In this document: in pieces, positions 45,699 through 56,682 of the stretch | Position numbering within the stretch: position 1 is the first letter of the stretch | Layout of the letters: the number at the start of each line of letters is the position of its first letter | Origin: Paracoccaceae bacterium | GTDB taxonomy: Bacteria; Pseudomonadota; Alphaproteobacteria; Rhodobacterales; Rhodobacteraceae | Direction: 5' to 3' | Length of the DNA stretch: 64,000 bases | NCBI GenBank assembly: GCA_012103375.1 | Contig: WLWX01000001.1 | Coordinates: 1,602,501-1,666,500, forward strand | The notes under the pieces: model-generated | Database searches by the model: none | What the model was told of the DNA's origin: nothing | What the model saw: only the letters and a program-made list of their open reading frames with translations | Program-made: the position numbers and the translations under genes

Positions 45699-47015
45699 CT
45701 AGGCAAGCATGGTGATCGGGGCTTCCAGATTGCGTTTGATTGCGTCAAAGAATTCCGCGCCAAGTGCGCCATCGATGACCCGGTGATCAACGCTGAGCGT
45801 GGTTGACATGACCGTCGCAACGGCAAGTCCGCCAGCCGCATCCACCACCGGTTTTTTCACACCCGCGCCAACGGCCAGGATCGATCCGTGCGGCGGGTTG
45901 ATGACCGCGTCGAAGTTGTCGATTCCGAACATTCCGAGGTTCGAGATCGCAAAACTGCCGCCAATGTATTCATGTGGCGCAAGCTTGCGGTCGCGGGCAC
46001 GGGCGGCGAGGTCCTTCATTTCCGCGCCAAGCGTGCTGAGCGATTTCAGATGGGCATCGCGCAGAACCGGCGTGAACAAGCCGCCTTCGATGGCGACAGC
46101 GACGGCGACATCGCTGGGCGTCAGCTTGAGGATGCGGTCACCCGCCCAAACGGCGTTGGCCTGCGGCACGTCCTGCAAAGCCAGGGCGCAGGCTTTGATG
46201 ATGAAATCATTGACAGAAAGCTTGATGCCGCGCGGCTCCAGCTCTTTGTTCAGCTGGCTGCGGAACTTCAGCAAAGCGTCCAGACGGATGTCGCGGCGCA
46301 GGTAGAAATGCGGGATCGTCTGCTTGGCCTCAGTCAGGCGCGCGGCAATGGTTTTGCGCATACCGTCGAGTTTGACCTCTTCAAAATCGCGATCCTGATA
46401 CATCGCCAGAACCTGTTCGGCTCCGGGTCCGGCGGGGGCTGACGCGACGGGTGCCGGGGCTGCGGATGCGGCGGCCTGTGGTGCAGCTGCGGCGGCGCCG
46501 GCTTGCAGGTTTTCAACATCTGCCTTCACGATCCGGCCATGCGGTCCCGAACCGGAAATACTGCCAAGATCCAACCCCTTATCGGCAGCGATGCGTCGGG
46601 CCAGTGGGCTGGCGAAGATGCGGTCGCCCGGTCCGCCCGATGTGCCGCCAATGCCGTTTGATTGCGCCAGGGCGGGGGTCGCTGGCTTCGCAGATACTTC
46701 TTCTTTTTCAACAGTTTCTGGCGCCTTCTTATCAGCGGGCTTTGGCTGCGCAGCAACGTCATCCGCGCTTTCGCCGTCGGCCAGCAACACGGCAATCGGC
46801 GTGTTGACCTTCACGGCCTCGGTGCCTTCGGCGACCAGCAATTTCCCAACGGTCCCTTCGTCGACGGCCTCGAACTCCATCGTTGCCTTGTCGGTCTCAA
46901 TCTCGGCCAGCAGGTCGCCCGAGGTAACCTCGTCCCCCTCTTTGACAAGCCATTTCGCAAGCGTGCCTTCTTCCATCGTCGGTGACAGGGCGGGCATCAG
47001 GATTTCTGTGGGCAT
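45699..47015 (-). CDS. pdhC: Pyruvate dehydrogenase E2 (dihydrolipoyl acetyltransferase)
   Basis: 438 residues: N-terminal lipoyl domain (lipoyl-Lys in [12 protein letters not shown]), Ala/Pro-rich linker, E1/E3-binding domain ([16 protein letters not shown] to [14 protein letters not shown]), linker, and catalytic domain ending with [20 protein letters not shown]. It transfers acetyl to CoA in the PDH complex. One-base overlap with the small gene upstream, so it is the last gene of the PDH operon. Confidence 0.96.
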   Translation of the reverse strand: MPTEILMPALSPTMEEGTLAKWLVKEGDEVTSGDLLAEIETDKATMEFEAVDEGTVGKLLVAEGTEAVKVNTPIAVLLADGESADDVAAQPKPADKKAPETVEKEEVSAKPATPALAQSNGIGGTSGGPGDRIFASPLARRIAADKGLDLGSISGSGPHGRIVKADVENLQAGAAAAAPQAAASAAPAPVASAPAGPGAEQVLAMYQDRDFEEVKLDGMRKTIAARLTEAKQTIPHFYLRRDIRLDALLKFRSQLNKELEPRGIKLSVNDFIIKACALALQDVPQANAVWAGDRILKLTPSDVAVAVAIEGGLFTPVLRDAHLKSLSTLGAEMKDLAARARDRKLAPHEYIGGSFAISNLGMFGIDNFDAVINPPHGSILAVGAGVKKPVVDAAGGLAVATVMSTTLSVDHRVIDGALGAEFFDAIKRNLEAPITMLA

Positions 47016-47281
47016 TAGCTGATCTCCTCGACCAGAATTTGGTTGAAGGGGGGCTGATTGACGGTGTTGGGTCGCTTTTCAACGATCTGCAGCATGGTCG
47101 GCATGTTGGCTTTCGCCCAGGCCTTTCGGGACGCTTCGGTCGCGGCTTGTCCACATGCGTCGTCCAGCATATCGCGCGGGACTGTCACACGAAACTTCGC
47201 GGCATCCTTCTTGACGGTGAAATACAACTCACAGCCGCCATCGCGGCTGCACAGTGGCGAATGTTTCAGCTTAGCATTCAT
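47015..47281 (-). CDS. Small protein of unknown function in the PDH operon
   Basis: 88 residues between pdhB and pdhC, overlapping both (four bases with pdhB, one with pdhC), so tightly co-translated. It contains [20 protein letters not shown] and a helical region [20 protein letters not shown]. No family recognised. Position inside a complex operon suggests an accessory role in PDH, but this is inference only. Confidence 0.7.
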   Translation of the reverse strand: MNAKLKHSPLCSRDGGCELYFTVKKDAAKFRVTVPRDMLDDACGQAATEASRKAWAKANMPTMLQIVEKRPNTVNQPPFNQILVEEIS

Positions 47282-48645
47282 CTGTAAGTCACTGTCTTAA
47301 CAGCTTCAATCACCTCATCAGTGGTGACCAGGGCCAGTTTTTCCAGGTTCGCGGCATAGGGCATGGGCACGTCCTTGCCGGTGCAATTGATCACAGGCGC
47401 GTCGAGGTAATCGAACGCCTCCTGCATCAGCATGGCCGAGATGTGGTTGCCGATTGAACAGACCGGGAAGCCTTCTTCAATCGTCACGCAGCGGTTGGTT
47501 TTCTTGACGCTTTCGATCACCGTGCCGGTGTCCATCGGCCTGAGTGTTCGCAGGTCAATCACCTCGGCAGAAATGCCATCTTCTGCCAATCTATCAGCGG
47601 CTTCCAAAGCGTACTTCATGCCGATTCCAAAGCTAACCAGCGTCACGTCCGACCCTTCGCGCCAAATCCGCGCCTTGCCGAAGGGAACGGTGAAGTCGTC
47701 CAGTTTCGGCACCTCGAACGACTGGCCATAGAGGATTTCATTTTCCAGAAAGATGACCGGGTTGGGGTCGCGAATTGCTGATTTCAGCAGGCCCTTGGCG
47801 TCCGCCGCCGAATACGGCATCGCCACCTTCAGCCCCGGCACTTGGCTATACCAGGCGGCATAGTCATGGCTGTGCTGCGCGCTGACCCGTGCAGCGGCCC
47901 CGTTGGGGCCACGGAACACGATGGGACATCCCATCTGCCCGCCGGACATATAGAGCGTTTTGGCGGCAGAGTTGATAATGTGATCAATGGCTTGCATGGC
48001 GAAGTTAAACGTCATGAACTCGGCAATCGGGCGAAGGCCGCCAAAGGCAGCGCCGACGCCGATCCCGGCAAAACCGTGTTCGGTGATTGGCGTGTCGATA
48101 ACCCGGCGCGCGCCGAATTCGTCCAGCAATCCTTGCGAGATCTTGTAGGCGCCCTGATATTCGGCGACCTCTTCGCCCATCAGGAACACTTCTTCCGCGC
48201 GGCGCATTTCTTCGGCCATCGCGTCACGCAGGGCTTCGCGGACCGTGGTTGTCACCATTTCGGTGCCCTCCGGATAATCCGGTTCGACTGCGGCGACCGC
48301 GACCGGCGCTTTCGGCGCGGCGGCGGGTTTGGCGGCTTCGGGTTCCGGGGCGGACGATGCTGCCGGGGCTGCGCCTGCGGTTTCCACATCATCGGCGCTT
48401 TCACCATCGGCGATCATCACCGCGATTGGCGTGTTCACTTTCACACCTTCGGTGCCTTCGCTGACCAGCAGCTTGCCGATGGTCCCTTCGTCGACGGCTT
48501 CGAATTCCATCGTCGCCTTGTCGGTTTCAATCTCGGCCAGGATATCGCCCGAGGCGACCTCGTCGCCTTCCTTGACCAGCCATTTGGCCAGCGTGCCTTC
48601 TTCCATCGTCGGGCTGAGCGCGGGCATGAGTATTTCTGTGGCCAT
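47278..48645 (-). CDS. pdhB: Pyruvate dehydrogenase E1 beta subunit with lipoyl domain
   Basis: 455 residues. Residues 1-80 are a lipoyl domain with the modification Lys in [12 protein letters not shown], an Ala/Pro linker follows (about 85-125), then the transketolase-like E1 beta domain ([60 protein letters not shown]). The fused lipoyl domain is a known alphaproteobacterial feature. Modification depends on lipoate supply, so lipA at 62 kb is functionally linked. Confidence 0.96.
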   Translation of the reverse strand: MATEILMPALSPTMEEGTLAKWLVKEGDEVASGDILAEIETDKATMEFEAVDEGTIGKLLVSEGTEGVKVNTPIAVMIADGESADDVETAGAAPAASSAPEPEAAKPAAAPKAPVAVAAVEPDYPEGTEMVTTTVREALRDAMAEEMRRAEEVFLMGEEVAEYQGAYKISQGLLDEFGARRVIDTPITEHGFAGIGVGAAFGGLRPIAEFMTFNFAMQAIDHIINSAAKTLYMSGGQMGCPIVFRGPNGAAARVSAQHSHDYAAWYSQVPGLKVAMPYSAADAKGLLKSAIRDPNPVIFLENEILYGQSFEVPKLDDFTVPFGKARIWREGSDVTLVSFGIGMKYALEAADRLAEDGISAEVIDLRTLRPMDTGTVIESVKKTNRCVTIEEGFPVCSIGNHISAMLMQEAFDYLDAPVINCTGKDVPMPYAANLEKLALVTTDEVIEAVKTVTYR

Positions 48646-48646
48646 T

Positions 48647-49033
48647 CTAGGCGCTCCCTTCCGATTTGATCATCCCGACGATGTTGCCCTGTCCGTCTTC
48701 GACATAGGCAAAGCGCCCGATACCGGGCATGTCCGTGGGCGGCATCGCTTCGGCCCCGCCATTGGCCAACGCCCATTCATAGCGTTCGTCGCAATCGTCG
48801 ACGTCAAAGGTCATGGTGCCGCCGCGCACCGGTGCTCCGGCGTCGGGCGCGTCGCCCATGCGACGCATCATCCCTCCGGTCACATCTTTTTCCATGCCGA
48901 TGTCGCTGCCTTCAATCAGGTGATAATCTATGTCTTCGCCCATCGGCATCGCCTCGAACCGCCAGCCGAACAGCCCGCCGTAGAATTTCTTGCCGGCCTC
49001 GACATCGGATACGTGAATCTCAAAATGTGGCAT
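48647..49033 (-). CDS. VOC (glyoxalase/bleomycin resistance) family protein
   Basis: 128 residues from ATG 49033, one vicinal-oxygen-chelate fold: [70 protein letters not shown]. It lies between pdhA and pdhB with overlap at the pdhA stop (ATGA). Role not known; it may be a small metal-dependent isomerase or a binding protein co-expressed with PDH. Confidence 0.82.
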   Translation of the reverse strand: MPHFEIHVSDVEAGKKFYGGLFGWRFEAMPMGEDIDYHLIEGSDIGMEKDVTGGMMRRMGDAPDAGAPVRGGTMTFDVDDCDERYEWALANGGAEAMPPTDMPGIGRFAYVEDGQGNIVGMIKSEGSA

Positions 49034-50058
49034 CAGGCGTCCTCCTCTTGCGGGGCTTCTTGGGCGTAGATGTCTGTCCACAATTCGGACACGTCAGGTT
49101 CCGGGCTTTCCTTGGAGAATTCGGCAGCTTCGTTCACGATGTCTTTGATTTCCTTGTCGATGGCCTTCAGGTCGGCGTCGCTGGCGTGTTTGCCTGTCAG
49201 CAGCAGGTCGCGCACAGCCTCGATCGGGTCGCGTTCGCTGCGCATTTTTTGAACCTCTTCACGGGTGCGGTACTTGGCGGGGTCCGACATGGAATGTCCG
49301 CGATACCGATAGGTGTTGATTTCCAGAATATAGGGGCCCTTGCCCGCGCGGCAGTGGGCGACGGCCTTCTCTCCGGCGGCTTTCACGGCCAGAACATCCA
49401 TGCCGTCCACCGCTTCGCCTTCGATTCCATAGGCGGCACCGCGTTCCCAGAAATCGGGGCTTTTGGTGGCGCGTTTGACGCTGGTGCCCATGGCGTATTG
49501 GTTGTTTTCGATCACGAAAATCACCGGCAGGTCCCAAAGTTCGGCCATGTTATAGCTTTCGGCCACCTGACCCTGGTTGGCCGCCCCGTCGCCGAAATAG
49601 GCAAAGGTCACGCGGTCATTGCCACGGTATTTGTCGGAAAACGCCAGCCCGGCCCCGATCGGCACCTGAGCCGCCACAATCCCGTGGCCACCGTAAAAAT
49701 GCTTCTCTTTCGAGAACATGTGCATAGAGCCACCCTTGCCCTTGGAGTAACCCCCTTCGCGCCCGGTCAATTCCGCCATCACGCCCTTGGGGTCCATCCC
49801 GCAGGCCAGCATATGCCCGTGATCGCGATAGCTGGTGACGCGCTTGTCGCCGTCTTCGGCAGCGGCCTCTAACCCGACAACGACGGCTTCCTGGCCGATG
49901 TAAAGGTGACAGAACCCACCAATCAGGCCCATCCCGTACAGTTGGCCTGCCTTTTCCTCGAACCGCCGGATCAACAGCATCTCGCGGTAATAGTGTAGCA
50001 GCTCGTCTTTCGACACGTTCGGCTTGGCGGTTTTCTTCGTCGTCTTTCGTGCGGCCAT
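49033..50058 (-). CDS. pdhA: Pyruvate dehydrogenase E1 alpha subunit
   Basis: 341 residues; first gene of the operon pdhA-VOC-pdhB-small ORF-pdhC. ThDP motif FAYFGDGAANQGQVAESYNM ending in ENNQYAMGTS, the phosphorylation-loop-like TYRYRGHSMSDPAKYRTREE, and an N-terminus KTTKKTAKPN that is Lys-rich and typical for the family. It diverges from pntA; its promoter should be in the 179 bases between the two starts. Confidence 0.96.
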   Translation of the reverse strand: MAARKTTKKTAKPNVSKDELLHYYREMLLIRRFEEKAGQLYGMGLIGGFCHLYIGQEAVVVGLEAAAEDGDKRVTSYRDHGHMLACGMDPKGVMAELTGREGGYSKGKGGSMHMFSKEKHFYGGHGIVAAQVPIGAGLAFSDKYRGNDRVTFAYFGDGAANQGQVAESYNMAELWDLPVIFVIENNQYAMGTSVKRATKSPDFWERGAAYGIEGEAVDGMDVLAVKAAGEKAVAHCRAGKGPYILEINTYRYRGHSMSDPAKYRTREEVQKMRSERDPIEAVRDLLLTGKHASDADLKAIDKEIKDIVNEAAEFSKESPEPDVSELWTDIYAQEAPQEEDA

Positions 50059-50237
50059 TGGTGCAGTTCCCTCCCCGGGCTACAAATGGTTTAGCGTTAA
50101 ACTATATTGTAACCGGCTGCGCGGGCATTGTCAGGTGTGAATTTTGCATGGCTGGTTTGCGCTGCGTCAAAGAGGCTGTTGCGCATTGCAACCGGGGGCG
50201 TAATTATGCCGCAACATTGTTACCCGGAGGGCGCGAC

Positions 50238-51812
50238 TTGAAAATCGGAACACCGAAAGAAATCGCCGAGGGCGAGGCCCGCGTTGCAATGACGCCGGAC
50301 AGCGCGCGCGCCTTGCAGAAACTGGGGCACGACTGTGTGATTGAGGCCGGCGCCGGCGCCGCAGCCGGGTTCACGGATGCGGTATATGAAGAAGCAGGGG
50401 TGAACGTGCAGAAGACCGCGCCGGGCCTGTGGAAGGGCGTGGACGTGATCGCCAAGGTGCAGCCGCCCACCACGGCCGAGGTTAAGCGCCTTGCGCCGGA
50501 ACAGACGCTGATCTCGTTCTTTTACCCCGCTCAGTCCGAGGCATTGCTGGGTCAGGCGTCCAAGACCGGTGCGACCGTTGTGGCGATGGACATGGTGCCG
50601 CGCATCAGCCGTGCGCAGAAGATGGACGCGCTGTCCTCGATGGCGAATATCGCCGGATACCGCGCGGTGATCGAGGCCGGGAACAACTTTGGCCGCTTCT
50701 TCACCGGACAGATCACAGCGGCAGGCAAGGTGCCGCCCGCGAAGGTTCTGGTTGTCGGGGCAGGGGTCGCGGGGCTGGCGGCGATTGGCACGGCAACCTC
50801 ACTGGGTGCAATCACCTATGCCTTCGATGTGCGCCCGGAAGTGGCCGAACAGATCGAATCCATGGGCGCGGAATTCGTCTATCTGGATTTCGAGGAATCC
50901 AGCCAGGATTCGGCGGCGACAGGCGGCTATGCCGCGCCCTCTAGCCCGGAATTCCGCGAAAAGCAGCTTGAGAAATTCCGCGAGATTGCGCCGGATATCG
51001 ACATTGTCATCACCACGGCGCTGATCCCGGGCCGCGATGCGCCGGTGCTGTGGACCAAGGATATGGTCGAGCTGATGAAGCCCGGCAGCGTCATTGTCGA
51101 TCTGGCGGCGGAACGAGGCGGCAATTGCGAACTGACCGTCGCGGATGAGAAGATCGTCAGCGACAACGGCGTCACCATCATTGGCTATACCGATTTCCCG
51201 TCCCGGATGGCGGCGCAATCCAGTACACTCTACGCCACCAACATCCGCCACATGATGGACGATCTAACGCCGGAAAATGACGGCGTGATCAACCACAATA
51301 TGGAAGATGACGTGATCCGCGGCGCGACCGTGACCCATGGGGGTGAGGTGACATTCCCGCCACCGCCCCCCAAGGTCGCGGCCATCGCCAAACCGCCCGC
51401 AAAGGCGAAACCGGTCGAATTGACGCCCGAACAGAAACGCGCCGAAGAGGTGCGGATGTTCAAGACCGAAACCCGCAATCAGGTCGGCCTGCTGGCCATT
51501 GGCGCGGCTCTGCTGCTGGCCGTCGGGCTGGTCGCCCCGGCAAGTTTCATGGCCCATTTCACCGTCTTCGTGCTGGCCTGCTTCGTCGGCTTCCAGGTCA
51601 TCTGGGGCGTCGCGCATTCGCTGCACACGCCGCTGATGGCGGTGACGAACGCAATCAGCTCGATCATTATTCTGGGGGCGCTGATGCAGGTCGGTTCCAG
51701 CAGTTGGATCATCATGATCCTGGCGGCGCTGGGGATCCTGATGGCGGCGGTGAACATATTTGGCGGCTTTCTGGTTACACGGCGCATGCTTGCCATGTTC
51801 CAGAAGTCATAA
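50238..51812 (+). CDS. pntA: NAD(P) transhydrogenase subunit alpha
   Basis: Proton-translocating transhydrogenase, NAD-binding subunit with the first membrane segments. 524 residues starting at TTG 50238 (GGAGG seven bases upstream) give the family N-terminus KIGTPKEIAEGEARVAMTPD; the longer frame upstream is non-coding. NAD site VVGAGVAGLAAIGTATSLGA near residue 170; three to four membrane helices at about 415-520. pntB follows 12 bases downstream. Confidence 0.94.
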   Translation: MKIGTPKEIAEGEARVAMTPDSARALQKLGHDCVIEAGAGAAAGFTDAVYEEAGVNVQKTAPGLWKGVDVIAKVQPPTTAEVKRLAPEQTLISFFYPAQSEALLGQASKTGATVVAMDMVPRISRAQKMDALSSMANIAGYRAVIEAGNNFGRFFTGQITAAGKVPPAKVLVVGAGVAGLAAIGTATSLGAITYAFDVRPEVAEQIESMGAEFVYLDFEESSQDSAATGGYAAPSSPEFREKQLEKFREIAPDIDIVITTALIPGRDAPVLWTKDMVELMKPGSVIVDLAAERGGNCELTVADEKIVSDNGVTIIGYTDFPSRMAAQSSTLYATNIRHMMDDLTPENDGVINHNMEDDVIRGATVTHGGEVTFPPPPPKVAAIAKPPAKAKPVELTPEQKRAEEVRMFKTETRNQVGLLAIGAALLLAVGLVAPASFMAHFTVFVLACFVGFQVIWGVAHSLHTPLMAVTNAISSIIILGALMQVGSSSWIIMILAALGILMAAVNIFGGFLVTRRMLAMFQKS

Positions 51813-51824
51813 GGGGACGAACAG

Positions 51825-53258
51825 ATGGATTTCGGTTTCACAACAGCGGCTTACGTGGTCGCGGCGGTCCTGTTCATCCTGGCCCTCGGCGGGCTGAAAA
51901 ACCAGGAAAGCGCCAAGCGCGCGATCTGGTACGGCATTGTCGGCATGGCGCTGGCGGTTGTCGCCACATTGATCGGCCCCGGCGCAGGCCTGTGGCTGCT
52001 ATCGCTGATCCTGATCGCGATTGGCGCGGTCGTCGGATACCAGCTTGCCGCTAAAGTCGAGATGACGCAGATGCCCGAACTTGTGGCGATCATGCACTCG
52101 CTCGTCGGGTTGGCGGCGGTCTTCGTCGGCTTCAACGCCGATCTGACCATCGGCATGGTCGAGGCGGCAAAAGCCGCTGGTGAAGGGGTCGAGGGCGTGT
52201 TTGCCGAACTCGTCGCCAAGAAAACCCCGGTCGAGATTGCAATTCTGAAAGTTGAATTGGTCCTGGGCATCTGGATCGGCGCGGTGACCTTCACCGGATC
52301 GGTCGTGGCCTATGGCAAACTGGCCGGGCGCGTCGACGGCGTGGCGAAAAAACTGCCCGGAGGTCATCTGCTGAATGCGGCGGCGGCGGCGCTGTCGCTG
52401 CTGTTGATCCTGATGTACCTGAACGGGTCGGGTAGCTGGACGCTGATCCTGATGACACTGGCGGCGCTGTTCATCGGCTATCACCTGATCATGGGCATCG
52501 GCGGCGCAGATATGCCCGTCGTCGTCTCGATGCTGAACAGCTATTCTGGCTGGGCGGCGGCGGCGATCGGCTTCAGCCTTGGCAATGACCTGCTGATCGT
52601 GGTCGGGGCGTTGGTCGGATCCTCGGGCGCGATCCTGTCCTATATCATGTGCAAGGCAATGAACCGGCGGTTCGTCAGCGTGATCCTTGGCGGCTTCGGC
52701 GGCACCAAAGGCCCCGCGCAGGAAATCGACGGAGAGATGGTGCCAATCGACGCCGCAGGCGTGGCCGCCGCGCTGGAAGACGCGGAAAGTGTGATCATCA
52801 TCCCCGGCTATGGCATGGCCGTGGCGCAAGCCCAGCAATCGGTGGCCGAGCTGACGCGCAAACTGCGCGCTGCAGGCAAGACCGTACGTTTTGCCATCCA
52901 CCCGGTCGCCGGACGGCTTCCCGGCCACATGAATGTGCTGCTGGCCGAGGCCAAAGTACCCTATGACATCGTGCTGGAAATGGATGAGATTAACGCCGAT
53001 TTCCCCGACACCGATGTGGCCATCGTCATCGGCTCCAACGATATCGTGAACCCGGCTGCGCAGGATGACCCCAACAGCCCGATCGCCGGAATGCCGGTGC
53101 TGGAATGCTGGAAGGCCAAACAGGTGTTCGTGTCCAAACGCGGGCAGGGGACGGGGTATTCGGGGATCGAGAATCCGCTGTTCTTCAAGGAAAACACTCG
53201 CATGTTCTATGGCGATGCGAAAGCCAGCGTCGACAGCCTGCTGCCTAGCTTGGGCTGA
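51825..53258 (+). CDS. pntB: NAD(P) transhydrogenase subunit beta
   Basis: 477 residues: eight to nine membrane helices (to about residue 270) then the NADP-binding domain with [37 protein letters not shown] and [20 protein letters not shown]. Together with pntA it makes NADPH from NADH at the expense of the proton gradient. Overlaps the opposing sulfotransferase gene by 14 bases at the 3' ends. Confidence 0.96.
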   Translation: MDFGFTTAAYVVAAVLFILALGGLKNQESAKRAIWYGIVGMALAVVATLIGPGAGLWLLSLILIAIGAVVGYQLAAKVEMTQMPELVAIMHSLVGLAAVFVGFNADLTIGMVEAAKAAGEGVEGVFAELVAKKTPVEIAILKVELVLGIWIGAVTFTGSVVAYGKLAGRVDGVAKKLPGGHLLNAAAAALSLLLILMYLNGSGSWTLILMTLAALFIGYHLIMGIGGADMPVVVSMLNSYSGWAAAAIGFSLGNDLLIVVGALVGSSGAILSYIMCKAMNRRFVSVILGGFGGTKGPAQEIDGEMVPIDAAGVAAALEDAESVIIIPGYGMAVAQAQQSVAELTRKLRAAGKTVRFAIHPVAGRLPGHMNVLLAEAKVPYDIVLEMDEINADFPDTDVAIVIGSNDIVNPAAQDDPNSPIAGMPVLECWKAKQVFVSKRGQGTGYSGIENPLFFKENTRMFYGDAKASVDSLLPSLG

Positions 53259-53985
53259 CGCCGCCCGCATCAAGCCAATCGCAGCAGGCCCGATGAAAAT
53301 GCACGTCCTGCACGTACCAGGCGCGCAGGTTTTCCGCCCCGCGTGGGCTGATTGCTGGCGCGGCAGAGTGATCGACGCGATGCGCCTGATCGCGATCATC
53401 GCTTAACGAGATTGCGCCCTCGAACCCGATGCGGGCCATGAATTCCTTCAGATCGTCGTCAAAGCGTTCCTGCCGGATGATCCACACGGGCGGGCGCAGG
53501 TCCAGAAACGCGCCGCGCCCGCGCATCCAGTCGACCTGCGATGTGAAACAGTGATTGATCGACATGATCGCTGCGCGCGCATGCTGGCCGCGTTTTCCGT
53601 CATCAAACAAGGCTTCGGCCAGATCATTGGCTTCGGGGAAATGGGCAAAGGCCGCTTTCTCATCCGGTTCCAGATCACGGGGTGCGGAATGAAACTCACC
53701 GGTTTTGCACCAATAGAACGCTGATCGGAACCGGCTGACGGGTTCGCGGATCGAAAAGAAGTACCGGTGACCTGCGCGCAGCTTCATCAATGTCTTTGGA
53801 TGCTCGTGGGTGCGAATGAAGACGCTGTCCGTGGATTGATTGATCTGCTTGGCCACGTGCTTGATCTGACCGCCGGCGGTTTTGCTGATATGCAGAAACT
53901 CGACATAGCGCGCCTGTTCATCGGCGCGGGTGGGCCGCCCGGTCAGCCTGCGCAATGCATCCTTGATCCGGCGCTCGGGCGTCAT
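53245..53985 (-). CDS. Sulfotransferase-family protein
   Basis: 246 residues. P-loop-like start [20 protein letters not shown], then [20 protein letters not shown] (3'-phosphate-binding Arg/Ser) and a C-terminal [11 protein letters not shown]. This is the sulfotransferase family 2 pattern. Acceptor unknown. It overlaps the next minus-strand gene by four bases (53982-53985), so the two may be co-transcribed. Confidence 0.78.
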   Translation of the reverse strand: MTPERRIKDALRRLTGRPTRADEQARYVEFLHISKTAGGQIKHVAKQINQSTDSVFIRTHEHPKTLMKLRAGHRYFFSIREPVSRFRSAFYWCKTGEFHSAPRDLEPDEKAAFAHFPEANDLAEALFDDGKRGQHARAAIMSINHCFTSQVDWMRGRGAFLDLRPPVWIIRQERFDDDLKEFMARIGFEGAISLSDDRDQAHRVDHSAAPAISPRGAENLRAWYVQDVHFHRACCDWLDAGGVSPS

Positions 53986-54932
53986 CGCAGTCCAACCTCA
54001 TACCCGGGTTCTTCGGGTTCATCATCCAGCATCTCGGCCGGAAAGCCCGGGGCGGTGATGTCCAGACCTGTCGCCTCTTCCAGGCGCCTGATGATATCAT
54101 CGGATTGCGCGCGTTCGCCATAGCGCGCCATGCCGTCGCGGAAAATCTCGATCATCAACGGAGAGATTTCAAGCGGCACGCCCGCCTCATCTGCGATTTT
54201 CTGGAACAACCCGATATCCTTGGCCACAAGGTCCATGGTGAAGTTGATATCGCGGCTGCCGTTCAGGATCACCTGGCTTTCGGTTTCATGCACGAAACTG
54301 GTGCCGCTGCTGATCCTGATCGCCTCATACGTCGTGGCAAGGTCCAGCCCGGCGGCCTTCATCGTCACCATCGCCTCGCAACAGGTCAGCAGATTTGCGG
54401 TCGCCAAAAAGTTGGTCATCACCTTCAAGGTCGAAGCGCTTCCAACTTCCCCGGTGTGCAGAACCCGTCGTCCCAGCGTGGTCAAAACGGGCAGGGCAGC
54501 TTCGAACGTGTCGCGCGTGCAGCCCGCGAAGATCGAGATATTGCCCGTCGCCGCCCGGTGGCAGCCGCCGGATACTGGGCAGTCGATGGCCTGCGCGCCT
54601 TTGGCGACGATCCTTTCGGCCATGCGGCGAACCTCGGCCGCGTCGGTGGTCGACATTTCGGCCCAGATCTTGCCCTCGGACAGTCCTTCCAGCAGACCAC
54701 CGGCCCCCTCCATCACCTCGGCGCAGGCGGCGGGGCTGGGCAGGCATGTTATGATGTAGTCGCAGCCGCGGGCCATTTCTGCCGGGCTGTCGGCCCAATG
54801 CGCGCCATGGTCCAGGAACGGCTGCGCCAGCCCCATGTCCAGATCCCGCACCGTCAGGTCGTATCCGTTTCTGAGGATGCTGCCCGCCAGCTTGCCGCCG
54901 ACATTGCCCAGCCCGATAAATCCGATTTTCAT
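53982..54932 (-). CDS. NAD(P)-dependent beta-hydroxyacid dehydrogenase
   Basis: 316 residues of the 3-hydroxyisobutyrate dehydrogenase family. Nucleotide-binding start MKIGFIGLGNVGGKLAGSIL, IDCPVSGGCHRAATGNISIF, and the catalytic Lys region STLKVMTNFLATANLL. It diverges from the MttB-family gene with 211 bases between starts. Substrate not known; glyoxylate/succinic-semialdehyde reductases share these motifs. ATG 54932 is chosen for the family N-terminus. Confidence 0.88.
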   Translation of the reverse strand: MKIGFIGLGNVGGKLAGSILRNGYDLTVRDLDMGLAQPFLDHGAHWADSPAEMARGCDYIITCLPSPAACAEVMEGAGGLLEGLSEGKIWAEMSTTDAAEVRRMAERIVAKGAQAIDCPVSGGCHRAATGNISIFAGCTRDTFEAALPVLTTLGRRVLHTGEVGSASTLKVMTNFLATANLLTCCEAMVTMKAAGLDLATTYEAIRISSGTSFVHETESQVILNGSRDINFTMDLVAKDIGLFQKIADEAGVPLEISPLMIEIFRDGMARYGERAQSDDIIRRLEEATGLDITAPGFPAEMLDDEPEEPGYEVGLR

Positions 54933-55143
54933 GTGCCTGTTCCCTTGGTCCTGTCCCGGCCCGAAGTTGCCTGTGCTGCGCCCGCTGGCAAGCGCAAACC
55001 GACCGCATAAGACCCCTTTCCCGACATCGCGATGGTTGCCAGTGTCGGGAACGCAACGCAAATGGCGCAAATCGCGACTTCGGGCGGCGCATTGCGCGCT
55101 ATGACCGGGAATACGACAACCCAACGGTCAAAGGAATCGGGAC

Positions 55144-56682
55144 ATGGCGGAACGCAGCAGACGCGGACGCTCGGGCGGCGGGGCGGCCCGGCGGGCCGAG
55201 CGCACAGCGCATCACATCGAAATGGTCCCCCCAATCACCCGCACCACCCCGGACATGGATTACATCAGCGCCGAAGCGCTGGAGATTGTCGAGGCAAACG
55301 CCGAGGTCGTTCTGGAAGAGATCGGCGTCAACTTCCCCGACAACCCCGCCGCCCTCGAACGCTGGCGCGACGCGGGGGCAGATGTGCGGGGCGAGCGCGT
55401 GCATATCCCGCGCGGGCTGGCGCGCAAGCTGTGCAAGACTGCGCCGGCGCAGTTCACCCAGATCGCGCGCAACCCGGCACGAAACGTCAATATCGGCGGG
55501 CGCGACCTGGTGCTGGCCCCGGTTTACGGCCCGCCATTCGTGCGCGACGCCGATGGCGGGCGGCGCTATGCGACGATGGAGGATTTCCGCAATTTCGTGA
55601 AGCTGGGCTATATGTCGAAATGGCTGCACCATTCGGGCGGCACGGTTTGCGAGCCGACGGATATTCCGGTCTCCAAACGCCATCTGGACATGCTGCACGC
55701 CCATATGACGCTGTCGGACAAGCCGTTCATGGGCTCGGTCACGGAACCCAGCCGGGCGGCAGATTCGGTGGACATGGCCAAGATTATGTTTGGCGAGGAC
55801 GTCGTCGACAACAACGTGGTCATGACATCGCTGATCAACATCAACTCTCCGCTGACGTTTGATGCGACAATGATGGGCGCGTTGGAGGTTTATGCAGCCG
55901 CCGGGCAGGCCTGCATCGTCTCTCCGTTCATTGTCGGGGGCGCGATGGCGCCCGTTTCAGTCATCGGCACGCTGACACAGGTGCTGGCTGAAGTTCTGGC
56001 CGGGGTCGCCTATTCGCAGCTGGTGCGCCCCGGTGCGCCGGTGATCATGGGGGCGTTCGTGACGTCGATCGACATGAACTCGGGCGCGCCGACCTTTGGT
56101 ACGCCAGAGGCCGCGCAGATCACCTATGGCGTGGGGCAGTTGGCGCGCCGTCTTGGGCTGCCGTATCGGTCGGCCGGGTCGTTCTGTGGCTCGAAACTGC
56201 CGGACGCGCAGGCGGCGTATGAGACGGCGAATTCGCTGAACGCGGGGCTGCTGGCGGGGGTCAACTTCATGCTGCATTCCTGCGGCTGGCTGGAAGGCGG
56301 GCTGGTCAGTTCTTACGAGAAATTCGTGATTGACGCGGACCAGCTGGGCATTCTGCACCGGATGGCGGCGGGCGTGCAGCATGACGAAAATGCGCAAGCA
56401 ATGGACGCCCTGCGCGAAGTGGGGCCGGGGGGCCATTATCTTGGCTGCGCCCACACCCAGGCGAACTTCAAATCGGCATTCTGGCGGTCCGAATTGCTGG
56501 ACTACAAACCGTTCGAGACCTGGGACGAGGAAGGCGCGCGGGATACGCAAGTGCTCGCCTCGGCCCGAGTGGCGGCGATGCTGGCGCGGTACGAGGCACC
56601 GGCGCTGGACGCCGGTATCCTCGACCAGTTGAACGACTATGTGGCGCGGCGCAAATCGGAGTTGCCGGACACGATGAGCTGA
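55144..56682 (+). CDS. Trimethylamine methyltransferase (MttB) family protein, non-pyrrolysine
   Basis: 512 residues without any in-frame TAG, so it is a non-pyrrolysine member of the MttB superfamily, related to MtgB-type betaine methyltransferases. It has a basic disordered N-terminus (SRRGRSGGGAARRAERTA), then ARKLCKTAPAQFTQIARNPA, the TIM-barrel core RPGAPVIMGAFVTSIDMNSG, and QVLAEVLAGVAYSQL. Substrate (a quaternary amine or related compound) is not determined and no corrinoid protein is adjacent. Overlaps the 3' end of the DUF6477 gene. Confidence 0.85.
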   Translation: MAERSRRGRSGGGAARRAERTAHHIEMVPPITRTTPDMDYISAEALEIVEANAEVVLEEIGVNFPDNPAALERWRDAGADVRGERVHIPRGLARKLCKTAPAQFTQIARNPARNVNIGGRDLVLAPVYGPPFVRDADGGRRYATMEDFRNFVKLGYMSKWLHHSGGTVCEPTDIPVSKRHLDMLHAHMTLSDKPFMGSVTEPSRAADSVDMAKIMFGEDVVDNNVVMTSLININSPLTFDATMMGALEVYAAAGQACIVSPFIVGGAMAPVSVIGTLTQVLAEVLAGVAYSQLVRPGAPVIMGAFVTSIDMNSGAPTFGTPEAAQITYGVGQLARRLGLPYRSAGSFCGSKLPDAQAAYETANSLNAGLLAGVNFMLHSCGWLEGGLVSSYEKFVIDADQLGILHRMAAGVQHDENAQAMDALREVGPGGHYLGCAHTQANFKSAFWRSELLDYKPFETWDEEGARDTQVLASARVAAMLARYEAPALDAGILDQLNDYVARRKSELPDTMS

